DNA of 64,000 nucleotides from Taeniopygia guttata (Eukaryota; Chordata; Aves; Passeriformes; Estrildidae), in contig NC_133026.1 of the NCBI RefSeq assembly GCF_048771995.1, positions 116,703,501-116,767,500 of the forward strand, in the 5' to 3' direction. The notes beneath the pieces are model-generated. The model was not told where the DNA came from. It saw nothing but the letters and a program-made list of their open reading frames with translations, and did not search any database. Below, one piece after another: positions 18,353 through 30,375 of this stretch. The first letter of the stretch is position 1. Each line of letters starts with the position of its first letter. The translations under genes and the position numbers were made by a program.

Positions 18353-21300
18353 AGTATTTTCAGATAAAAGAAAATGTTCACAACAAGGTTTTTAAATTAA
18401 TTTATTCAAGGGGGTTTTGTATTTGGGTAATTTAACAAAACGTACAATTTCACTGCTTGGTTTCAATAATCAGCTTTTCTTTCTTACAAAGAGTGTTTAG
18501 AAATCCTAACAAATAACTCTGTTCTTCTTTAAAGCATTCTTTATGTCATTATGCGAAACTTGCACAATAAGATAGAGTTCAATACATCAATAACCATAAG
18601 CTTACAGGAACAGAAAATCCAGGTATGTTATGGCATTTTTAACATTGCTGGAAATAAATTCTCCAAATTAAGGGATTCTACAAATTTTTATTAAGTTTTT
18701 ACTAATTTTTATGATTTTAAGCACAGAGATAATGAAAATGTTTCTAGATTTTGTGGTTTGACAGAAGAACATATAGTGAGGTTTATGCTATACTAACTGC
18801 AAGTGCTCAAAGAATGGCAGGTCCTGGATATTTATGATTAAAGAGACATCAGAGCTCAGATACAGTGCTTTTTCTGCGTGGTGGTACGCACACAGATATA
18901 TATAGATTAAAAAATATAGATAAATAAATGCTCCCCAGATATCAACCACATTAACATTAATGCATTTTCAAACCATTAGCAGTCCATAAAGCTTTGTTAC
19001 ACCATGTTATAAATTTCAGCAATATATACATTTCATGCAATTTCTTTTTTATTATTTTCTCTCACTTTTGGAGACAAAGAACACATGGGAGAAAAGCCAC
19101 CTAAAGACACAAAAGTTTGAGGAAATCCTAAATACAGAGGTTAGAACTGAAAATGTGACTGTTTTTACCATCTCAAACTACAAACACTGCTACCTTTTCA
19201 GATACAGCACAGGGGTCTGCAAGATGAAGGCTGTTCTGCAGCTCACATGGATGTGGAAGAGCAAAGATGAAAGACTACCCAGGCTCATCTGTGTGGAAAC
19301 TGTGAAAATGCTTGGAAAATTTGGGGAATATAGAAGCTGAGCATTAGGAAGCTTGCAGCTGATGCTGAGTAGGAACGAAGACTGAGATTCTCTACAAAGT
19401 GAAGAGTAATAATTCTGCAATTTCAGAAGCTTACATGGCAATATGGAGAAGCACAGAAAGGAGACAAAAAATTCAAAGAACAATAGAACTGTGAAAATTA
19501 CTTTTTTTTTTTTTACCTTAAAATGCATTTTCTTCAGTCATGTATGCTCATTGTTTTGTGTTCAGCTTAACACATTTGTGCAAGCAAGCTTCTTTCCAGC
19601 AGACATAAGTATTTTATAGGTGAACGCAAAAATCAGTAGATTTTCACGTCTCCAGGCACACATTGTTTTGTTCCATTTTTTCAAGCACTTAACCCTCTTA
19701 GAAAGTAAGAGCAATTCTGTCCAGCAAACAAGAACCACGGACAGGTCCTAGGTGATTATAGGATGTCTTTGAAGAGTCGTTTTCTGATGAAAACTTGTCA
19801 GCAGAATCTGTGTTGGATTCCTGACTGCAGCATATTTCTTCCTTGTGCCACATGAAGTAAGATGAAGGGCAGAGAAGACAGTGATTAGGGATAAACCTTG
19901 AGCCGTGGGACTCAAACTCCAGCCCAAAGCCTGCCCTGAAGGAGGGAATATAGAAGTCTGCTAAGGAACAGGAGGGCAAATCTTTCACTCTGATTATGTT
20001 TGCCCAGATCTGGAATTTAGAAAGACCGTCAAAGGGAAGCAGTAGCTAAGTCGAAGCAGGAGAAGGCAGTAACAACTCCTGCGAAGCAATTTCAAATATC
20101 AGAGCTAACTCAGAACAGCCTTATCAGTGAAAGAAAAAGATGGTTGATCTTTTAAAATGCCATTGAAAAATACCTACCAAATACCTACCAAACCAGAAAG
20201 TTGGTTTTGAATCTGCTAGAATTTCAAGGCTACACTAAATTATTGTTTACATATAGACTCCTTAACTAATACAATACAAATCAATATAATGCACACTAGT
20301 ATATCATATGTTCCTGATCCAAAACTCCCCATTTCCTTGTCATGTTTCAGCCTTTACATCCTATAGCAAGTGATTCCTATGCGTTCCTTAATTTAAAAGA
20401 AACTATCAACCTAGTCATACTAGCAACCACTGCTCTTGTGGCAGAGAAGGACAAGGTGGGGTTTTTACCATCAACACTGCTCAGTGTTAGGAGTAAAGCT
20501 GGGAGAGGTGAGCCCCCACCCCTAGGTGAGACAGATTGCAGCTAGAATGCCCAGACTGCACACGGATTTGCCATGCCCTCCCGTCCCTACTGAGAGCTGA
20601 CATGCTTCGAAAAAGATTGTACTGGGACAGAAGGATTAGCTGACATCACACTAACAGATCATGTTTTCTGATGGTTCTGTAGGAATAAAATAAAGAGAGA
20701 TGGAGTGGTTCTGGGGACCCAATTTAGCAGAATTGAATTTCCTAATTTTTCAGTTTGCCTAACAGTGAGAGAATATACAGTGATATATAGAGGAATGTTA
20801 ACAGGGTCAAAAATTGTCTGAACTCTCCCAAACAAGCAGCTTCAGAAAAACAAAACCCTGGAAAATTCCCAGAAAGAACTTAAGAATATGATCAAGATGA
20901 ATAAGAGAAGTGACTTGACACTCTGTAGTTAAAAGTCTTCTACATTCTGGATCCTGGTTATGAATTATTTAGAAGGTGTTTGGAAAACATCATCATTTAT
21001 GGAAAAAAAATCTGCATCTCTAAAGGGATCACAGATTTGTGAACAGGATCTTAATTTATTATTTCAATATACCTTCTCAAGGGTGCCCAGCTACTGAAAT
21101 AAGAAAAAGTACTTTTAAGAAGTTTATTTATCCAGTTTTCTTTTTTTATTTTTTTCATCCAAATACGTGCAATAGGTTTGACTACCCCTCCTCCAGACAG
21201 CTCCCAGAAGGGCTTGTGGAGACAACATGGCACAGCAGGGTCTGCAGAGACACCAGCCAGCCTCAGACACAGCAACTCCCAGACAACTAGCATCTAAATT

Positions 21301-22200
21301 CATCAGCATTTACAGTCTTCCATCCAACGGCTGGTTCTCACCATGGAGAACTCCAAAGATAGTCACTTAGCTGGTAAGCCCACACTTCAGCACTGGCACT
21401 CAGTCTAGGCTTCAGTGACTCCCTATCTAAAGTTCTTAAGATCTGCCTACCCTGGCAGGAGCTGATAAGCACGTGTCTATATACCCATTACAGAACCCTT
21501 GGGCAGATTGTGTCCCCAGTGCCAGGGTTTGGGAAGCACCAGCACAGTTTCGCAGATCCCAGTGTATAAAAGCTGTGACAACCACAGAATTGGTTATTGG
21601 GGAAGCTCTCTTATTTGAAGTGAAAAAGTATTTTTGCAGGTCAAGCCCTGGCAGGACAGGGGAGAAATGTTACAAACATTATATTTTCAGGACTAATTAA
21701 TGTGATTTTCTCTGCTGCATTCCATTACTTATGTGATACAATTGTGTTTTTAGCAAAGAAGTAGCAGTAGGGACTATTTTATTGGCACAGTCTAATATAT
21801 GGGTAATAGTCCAAAGTGACACATTTTCTAAATTTTGTATGGGCAGATATCTTAAGAGCTCCATATGAATCAGAGCTGCTAATAAACTTCTAAGAATGGC
21901 TTTGGGTATTAGCTGGGCATAATGAGAAAATCTGGAAGTTCATGTGAAGAACTCTGCCAGTTCACTTTAGCATTGGCATAAACGCCTGAGTCTATGACTT
22001 TTTCCCTTTTTTCATTATTAGTCTGTCTGAGAGCGGTTCAGAAAGGGAAGACTTTAAAAACCTGGTCAAGCATGCTATTGGGAAGTACTATTATATAGCC
22101 AAATTTTCCTGTCAGGGCCAACTCTTCTAGCTACAGCAGCATGTCGGCAGGATACATGCTTATTTGTTCCCAAGTGTTACATTTGGACATCATGTGCATA
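18353..22200. other. Gene-poor AT-rich stretch
   Basis: No recognised gene or mobile element. Short frames at 19035-19340 (+), 19528-19190 (-) and 19988-19698 (-) are isolated, AT-driven and match no family. T-runs occur near 19502-19514. No CR1 tail or LTR signature was seen. Confidence 0.5.
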
Positions 22201-22206
22201 TAGTAC

Positions 22207-22268
22207 AGATAGATGCATGGATAGATAGATAGATAAGGTGTTTGTGCATATATATTTATATATACACA
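22207..22268. repeat. (GATA)n microsatellite and adjoining TA-rich tract
   Basis: GATA/ATAG units at about 22207-22236 are followed by a TATATTTATATATA-type stretch at about 22250-22266. Confidence 0.85.
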
Positions 22269-25200
22269 TACCGTTAAAACACATCTACTAAAACAAAGGG
22301 AGCTAGAGAAGCAAGAAGCTTTAAAATACAGAAATTATAGAAGAAGAGAAAAAAATCTTTCAAAATACTTAATTCTAAGTTTTCTTCTATTGCTCCTTTC
22401 ACCCAAGTAAAAGTGCTTCCACTATATTTAACTTACTAAAGCATGAAGATATCCACGGTGCTTACTTTAAGTTCTAATCAATTTCCTTTTTTACTAAATC
22501 AGTTCACAAAAGCATTTGAAAAAACACTCATGGATATTCTTAGTGGTAAGTGACTTCTTGAGTCAGTTTAATAATTTAAAGTAATATTAATAAATATTAT
22601 TTTATAAACAATTACATTTACCATCCAATCATAATGCAGTAATGCTCTTATATTTTTCACGTTTCCCTGTTTTTACTGCTAATAATAGGAGTAGTAGTAA
22701 TAACAGAGTGCAAAAAGTTGACTTCATGTTTTTGAGAGTCAAGGCTTAATATGGCTTTGAAGACCTTCATTTTCTGAAGCTCACAACTTCAGAAAATCAA
22801 GTTTTAGACCCTACATTAGTGATTTTTTTGGGAAAACTTGACTTGCTCTTCTAGGCAAACCTTTATACTCGTAGCAACATACAGCACCTTCCAGACTGAC
22901 ACTGTGGTCTGGTAACCATGGATTGTATTGTGAGCAGTTAGAACTGGTAACAACTGGTCTGTGCATATGAGCATGCACATGTTTGTGTGTGTGTGTGTAT
23001 GTACAAGGTAGAAAACAGTGATGCTGATGTGAGGTGTCCTCCCTTTACTCAAGGCTCAGTCAGACAAGTTTCCATAAGTAAACAGATTTTCCTAACACCT
23101 TCCATCACTTTTCTTCCTTTTCTGCGAAAACCATGTGTGTTAAATTGAAGAATGGGGTAAATTCAGTGTCCAAGTGCTTCAGCAGTGGTACAGCAGAAGG
23201 ACTGTGGAGACAGTCCAGTCCAAGAACAGCGCAGGAAGGAGAAGGACTGTCCACCATCAGCCTCACAGCCTGATGCCCAACCCAGTGATCCCTGATGTGC
23301 TCCAGAACAGGGATTATTCTCTTCCTGACAGAGGATGAGGGCATTTCCACCTTCTCCATCAACTCCCCTAACCATGCAACCTCTCTCTTCCACTGCTCCC
23401 TCAGTGCTGGAGCTGCAATGGGAATCTCCTTTCTTGAGGTCCAACTTGAGGGCCAACGTGCAGGGCTCAAGCGAAACCCAGGGATTTTCCTCCTACATTT
23501 CAGCAAATATTACCACAACAAGTTGAACTCACACAAGGATAAAAACACAAGGAAGGAATAAGCAACATGCACTGTGTACGGGGACGGGGGCTGGGGAAAT
23601 AAACACTGTTACTCAGAAAATGCTCGTAGGACTTTTGTACAAAGCTTGATAACTGGTCACAATTTTAAATGGCCCAGGAAATATCTGCAAGCTCCTAAGT
23701 GGCATGGTTTAACAAATGCCCTTAAGAACAGGCTTAACTCAGAAATGCTCAGAAGAAAAAAAGATCGAAGTGCATTGATATGTAAATCTAACCAGCGAGC
23801 AGAGCTGCTTACAGAGCTATACAAAAGGGATTTATCCTCTTTTTTTTTTTTAGATTTTTAGCTTTAAAATGGCAGTGGTAATCTTAGGGACATCCCTAGC
23901 CAACTTCAGGGCTCCCCATTTGGTATAAATTTGCTAATTTAATAAAGGAGGACTGGCCAGAAGGAATGTTTAAAAAAAAAAAGAAGTACTAATATTTCCA
24001 GATTCATTCTTTTTCCAGATCAGAGGAGAAAAAATTCACTTCTCATACATTACTGGGGAGGGTTTAGCAGGGGGGATGAGCTGCCATACAGACATACACA
24101 CACCCAAGAGAGCATCTTACTCCTGCATTCTTGCTGCTACAGTCTTCTCAAACTCAACAAAGCCTGCCTCCCATCAGAAGGGAAAAAAAACTCCCAAGAC
24201 GTTGCAGCTATGGTTAGTCTGCTGTTGTAGCCACTCATGTAGACTCTCTTGTGACAAGGACAACATTTGGCAAGTCCTTGTCTCTTGAGAAACTGCATTT
24301 AGTTTGTGGCACTGCCACAAAAGTAGATGGCAAACACAGACCTTGTACTAACACACCAATAAAAATCCCAAGCAAAAAATGTTACAGATGACGTTGATCC
24401 AATATTCCTCCCACACACACGAAGCCCAAGATTGCCATAAGGACTACTCTTCATTAAAGTTTCATTAAATGGGCTGTTAAAATAAATAAGCAAATTATTT
24501 CTTAGAACCACAGCACACGGTTCCAGTCAGAATAATGTAAGAAGGCATGACTTATATTGAACAGATTTTTAAGCCTGTTATCAAAACTATTAATCATGTC
24601 TTGTCTAACAAGAATCCTGCAACATTGTAATTTAAGTGAACATAGTTACTCTTACAAGGGATACAGATTGCTTTTAAATTGTTTTTGTAATGCAGAAGAA
24701 ACTTTGCATTGATGTACTGTATGTGTCTCTCCTGACTTCAATCAAATCTGCAGGAAGATGTAAACAAGATAAAGGTTGTTTGGAGCAATGTGAGCTAACC
24801 ATAGCTTTGCCTGTAGAACATGGGCCTACTCCATGCTTCATTTTGGTCTCAAAAAGACAGAAAAGCAATATTCCTCTCTTATTTTCATGAGAGAAGCCTG
24901 GATGAAATCCTGTGAACTGGATTTAAAACGTTCAATCAAAATCAGAGAAAATATTTTCCTCAGAGATGTGTCTCAGATTTACTGGCAAACTTAAATGGGA
25001 AACCTCCTCAGAAGTAGGTAACAGAGGCAGAGCATTAGCTCGCCCTCTAGCCTAAACTATCTAGCTAATCTCACACAAATCCACCCAAATCTGCCTATGG
25101 GATATGCTGAAAAAAAAATAGGTTTAGAGGCACTTCAGATCCACAGTGCTTATGCACAGGGTCTACTTGCTTTCTCTGGAGCACAGTTTTTCCAGAAGGA

Positions 25201-28200
25201 AAAGCAAGGCAGGCTGTGTCCTGCCAAGGTGCTGAGATCAGCTGGTGTATAAACCAGTAAAGTCTGAGCAGCACTTACGGTGTTACCCTCACTTTCCCAG
25301 TATCGACCCCTGGCTTTTGCATGTGGGAAAATGAGTCCAGGTTTTGTTTGTGATCAGCTTGTGGAGTATGTATGGACTGGGATTCCTTAAAGAGCTTCAG
25401 TTCCTGCCTGGTTACTGGTAAGAAAAATTGTTTCCTAACTAACCCTCAAAGAGTCGTGCAGCTTTCCATAGCATGTGTCAATAGGACAACCCTGTCAAAC
25501 ATTACCAATGAAAAAGTGGAAAATTATTCATAAAACAACTTTAGCATATGCTGTAACTCTTTTTTTTTTATCTTAGCTGTGGAAGGTCCTTCAAAGCCAA
25601 GGTCCCTCCCTGCTAGGCACTGCAGTGTGGGCTACTGTCATGTGTAGGTTACTCTCAAAAGCTTCTTGACTGCTATCTTTAGATGAAAAAAATTAATAGA
25701 TATCAAATTTGTGAGAAGTTGAAAAAATTACGGTGCATAGCAATCACAACCCAGCTCATTCATAATCCTTGTAACCTTTTTTGGAGATGCCATTGATGGC
25801 ATGCACCCTCTTTCTTCTGCATATGAGTAGCAGATCTTCTAGATCAGTGGGATTTCAGTGCAGGAGGATGAGTGAAGCAGATAATGTGGTCTTGTAATGT
25901 TCACCAACCTCCCATCCCTTTTGATTAAACCAATTCTTTCCCAATCCTTCTCTCACCTCACCTGTCTTATGCCCATTGACCTCTGATTCAAAGATGTATT
26001 TGGGCATCTAAATGCATGCATGGGAAATTCCTGGTTATAACATTATCAGGATAAACTCATTGCTACTTTTAAGACTTCAGGAGAAGCAGAAAGACCTTAA
26101 AACAAACAAGCCAACAAAAAAACAAACACAAAAAGAAAACAAATCTCAATATTTAACCCAGCACATTCAGTTTCTATTGGAGCTGTGATCACAGAGTTTC
26201 AGCTGTAGGAAACTGATGGCAGGCAGGTAGGAACTAGGATTGTAGCTCTTTTCCTTAACTCCAAAGTGGTTATCTCATTTGATTTAACTTAAAAAACGCC
26301 ACAATTGTTAACCTAAATGGGTCCTTGCGTGGCTTATCCATTCTCAGAGACAAAAACAGGGGTAATGGAGATGGAGTTGGCAGCAGAGTGAAGAGCCAGG
26401 AATGTTTTGACACTCCAATACGCTAGGATGAACCACCACAATGCGGCATTGTGGACATGAATTTCCAAAACATTTTATGAAGAGCCCAGATCTGAGGGAG
26501 GTGTTTTGCTTTAAATGGTGAAACTGTTGACTAGAATTGGAAGAAAAACTTTCCAAAAATACTGCAGGTATATAAAGAGCAGTTCTTTAATGAAAGCTGC
26601 AGGTACACAAATATAGCTATGTTCACACAGGGCATGAGATCTTCACATTTTTTTATAAGTCTAAGTAATTAGTATTTCCAGCAGCTACATCCAATAAGAG
26701 AAGAGTTGACCTGGTAACCCAGCATTGGGCCCGCCCCTTGGAGACTCTCTGGGTCTTCTTTGCCCTATTTCGTGTTGTGACTCTCAAGTCATGGTGCAAA
26801 ATAAGGAGTTCTTGTAAAAAATTATTTTCTTAAAATTCAGATTGAAGAGAATTTCAAGAATGTGACATAAAGGGTTAGCAGCTGTTCTGAAGTGTGGGAA
26901 ATCATAAGAAAATGCTAGAAATTATACAACCATATATTAACATCTACAAAGCAACACATATTTAAAAAAAAAAAAAAAACTAAAAATCTTTAGCCATCAA
27001 AAGAAAAATATGTTTGGCACTTTTTGTAAAATTGGGGAAAATTAGAAATGCTCAGTGTCATGACTTGCAGGATGAATGTGAAATTGCCTTTTTCCTGAGC
27101 GCTAAAGGGAACACCCTCCACTCAGTTCTGTAGTTTTTCATTCATTTGCATGAAAGGACACAGATAATAATCTTACTTAGATTGGGTTCCCCACAAGAAG
27201 CAATCCATCCACCTGCCTTTTCAGGAAGAACCTCCTCCCAGAGCTGCCTGTCTCTCTCTAGCTGCTCTAGAGGAGCTCCATCTCAGGTTGAATGGTTTCC
27301 AAGCAGCTCAAACCTGGACAGGTGGATCCTGGTGGTTTCCCTGAACCCCTGGGTCACATCTAGGTCTAAAACCTTCAAGATTCAGGGGCATTACACTGAG
27401 CACAAACACAGGAAGAAGCACTTTAGATTCCGGGGACAGAGGCTTAGTGCATCTTCTAGCACAATTTCTAAGCTGACAGTGCTTTCTTTGCTGCTTTAAT
27501 GACTTTTATGGAGATGTGGTCTCTGCAGCTACTGATAGGACAAGAACAATTTTCTTGGTCTTGCATTCACAGCACTTTTTTTAGAGGAATTATGTCTTTT
27601 CCTGGTTTGAACAAATAAAATAGCATTTGGGCTATATGTTTCAGATGATTAAAACACATTCACTTCTGGTACTGCTTATTCCCTGCAAGAGGGAGTGAAT
27701 GTTTTTGGATTATGCACATAGCTAAAAACCCATAAATTTTGTCATTCATATCCATAAGCAGCATGGCAGGCTTGCAAAAGCTATTACTTTTCAGTTACAC
27801 AAGTGTGTTAAATTACTCAGTCAACTGACATCTGGCATGAACTATAAATTGCTCTCAAAATTCTTTTAGAAAGATTATTATATTATTATTAATTTGCTGT
27901 GTATGTCAAAGCATATCACACACACAGCAATCCTGAAATTAATTAGCATTTTCAAGGATCACACTGAAAAGGCCCACAAACCCACCAGGAATAATCTCCA
28001 AGATAGAAGCAGGTTAAGCAGTGCTGGCACAACTTGTCTTCACCATATTTCCTTCAATCATCTTTAAGAATAAAACATAAAAAACATTTGAAAACACAGT
28101 CTTTGTCACACATCCTTAACTATTACAAATTAGGGTCAGAGGATAACATTTCATTGGCAACTTATATTCACTAAAAACAAAGAATTTTGAAAAATGACAC

Positions 28201-29970
28201 TACTTTTCCTTCATTTTCCCAGCAATTCAAAGACACCTTGATAAAATACCCATTTAAATAATGGAACACAACTATTTAAGTTAAATTTTTAACAGAGGCC
28301 TCCTTTCCAGGTTTTCTGTGGTCCTTCAAAATACCTAGACAGGAAAGCAGAGTAACAGTTAAATGAAACTATAATTTGATGAAATTTCATACAATATTGT
28401 TTAAAATATAGATCTTGTTTACAGAATAAAAACAAGGTTAAATTCAGCAATGTTTTATGAACATGATTGCTTTTCAGCACATGAGCAATCCTGGTGAATT
28501 CTGATAGAAATTTTTGGTTTACTGTTTATTTCAATTTTTCCATAAAAGCGCAGTGACATCTTACCCAAAGACCCCCAGCTGAAGGATTAAGAGCTACAGT
28601 AAAGAAGTCAGACACCTGAAGAAGCTGAGGCAGGCTGGGAAGCCTCACTGCATCCTCCTTGCAGCATTGGCAGCACAGTCACAAATATCACATGAAATCT
28701 TTTCCCTAGGCATGACTGCAGCAGGCAGCTCAGAAAGAGTGAAAGTAATACAGGAAGCCCAAATTTGGTAGTTCCTGCTTCCAGGATTTTAGACTTTGCA
28801 AATTACCTTAAATGTATTTTGCAATGATCTTGGAATATGTTCTAGCAAGGAGGTGTTGCATGCCCACTCACCAAGTTTTTGGAGGCTTCACAGATTTTAC
28901 CACTCATCTCTATGCACCACTGAGTATAATTTTACATGAATATAGAAAACATAACCTTTAAATAAATTCAGAATTATTAACTCTCTTCTACCCAGCAACT
29001 AAAACTTTCATTTCCAGAAATATCATATTTGAGGGTTGACTATAACAAAAAATATCAGTGTTAGTAAGTGATGCCAACTTGCAGAATGAAAGCACCACCA
29101 TTTTCTAGATCTCTGAGGGCTTTTTTCAAAGAAGTGCAGATGAGAAAGAATTTCTCAATGTGTCTTCAAAACTTTTGCTTTGGATTTAAAAGAGGAATGG
29201 TAACAAGTTTAAGGCAGGGATGAAAACAGCCTTCAAAACTGGCATAACTCAGCATAACTCACACAGAAACACCTGCCTGAGTCTGTTGGAAGCTTGAGAC
29301 CACACCATAAAAGTAAAACAACAAAGAAAAACCAGGATTTATTTCCTGAATCTTTTCTCTGAACAGCCAGTAGTGCAAATTACAAGTGGCACAGTCAGCA
29401 AGGTGCCCACACTGCCTCCGTGTGTATGGAAATCAGAAGCCTTTCAGCACTATGGGGTTTATCCACATCTCACCTACTTGATGAAAAGGCAGGTATCAAA
29501 ACTGGAGGCATGCATTTTCCCCTATGGGCCACTATCTCCATCAGCTGACACTGCAGTGAACTTAGGTTATGTGAAAATTAACATTTATCACAGCCTGAAA
29601 GGAGCAGAGCCATACAGAGAAACAGTTGGAGCCAAGAGTGTCCGCACTGAAAGCTTTGGGGGACGTTTCTTCAGTCAAGTCTCAAATCTTAGCTTGGGAT
29701 CTGAGGGCCTTAACAATTGTAGCAGATGTGTTTGGAACGTGACTTTCTTCCGTGCTTCTTGCATATGGATTTCTTGATCTCATCCTAAAGAAAACAATTT
29801 TGTGTGCTCTGGGACCACCCGGTGGTGCTTAGGTCATAACATCATTCTTGATTCAAACTAAAACACTGGAACAGAGGCTCCTGTCCTGCAGCCTGTCATA
29901 AGGGGCAAACAAGAAAGCTTTTTGACAACATGAACGTACTCTTTGGCCGTCAGCCTTCATTCCTCTGAGG
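22269..29970. other. Gene-poor stretch, no recognised gene
   Basis: About 7.7 kb of mostly AT-rich DNA. Minor features are a short (GT)n at about 22983-22999, T-runs near 23840-23851 and 25559-25569, and A-runs near 23972-23982 and 26961-26977. A moderately GC-rich segment at 23160-23480 carries open frames on both strands (see findings). A hydrophilic frame at 27146-27499 (+) has no family resemblance. No LTR or CR1 end was found by eye. Confidence 0.45.
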
Positions 29971-30012
29971 CATACATACATAAATAAATACATGCATACA
30001 TACATACATAAA
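29971..30012. repeat. (CATA)n microsatellite with variant units
   Basis: About ten tetranucleotide units, CATA with an internal TAAA block and one CATG. It ends about 55 bp before the isolated CpG island. It explains the Met-Tyr-Val repeats in the minus-strand frames. Confidence 0.92.
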
Positions 30013-30064
30013 CCAGCTAATCCTGTGCGCTCCTCACCTTTGTGAGGGATGTGTAGGGGAATGA

Positions 30065-30300
30065 CAGCAGCACGTTTTGACCCGTGGGCAGTTTCCGACC
30101 GGCTGTCCCACGGGCAGACGCGCAGGGCTCCGCCGGTGATCCCGGGTGGGGAATTCCCGGATCCCGGAGCGGGCCGGCGCTGCCCGGTGCAATGGCGCCA
30201 TCTGCTGAGCGCCGTGCGCAACGGCACCCGCGGCACGGCCCCGGCCGCGGCGCCGAAACCGCGCGGGGGCACCCCAAAAACAGCCAGCGGGCACGGCACG
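30065..30300. promoter_or_regulatory. Isolated CpG island
   Basis: A sharply bounded island of about 235 bp, CpG-dense throughout, set in AT-rich DNA more than 15 kb from the mir-124 island cluster. It contains a CTCF-type motif at 30193-30210. Overlapping open frames on both strands are not credible coding regions. It may be a promoter of a non-coding transcript, an enhancer-associated island or an insulator. Confidence 0.6.
30193..30210 (-). promoter_or_regulatory. CTCF-type motif in the isolated CpG island
   Basis: The minus strand reads GCTCAGCAGATGGCGCCA. Its CAGCAGATGGC core fits the degenerate CTCF consensus CCASYAGRKGGC except for the first base. It has the same orientation as the motif at 14289-14307. 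Binding is inferred. Confidence 0.45.
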
Positions 30301-30324
30301 CAGGGAAAAACACCGAGAAAACAC

Positions 30325-30375
30325 ACCAGAAAAAAAAAAAATATTTAAAAAAACCCAAAAAAAAAAAACCTAAAA
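30325..30375. repeat. A-rich low-complexity tract
   Basis: Three A-runs with short interruptions directly follow the CpG island, at about 30329-30371. The arrangement of GC-rich body followed by A-rich tail might suggest a retroposed sequence, but I find no target-site duplication by eye. Confidence 0.7.
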
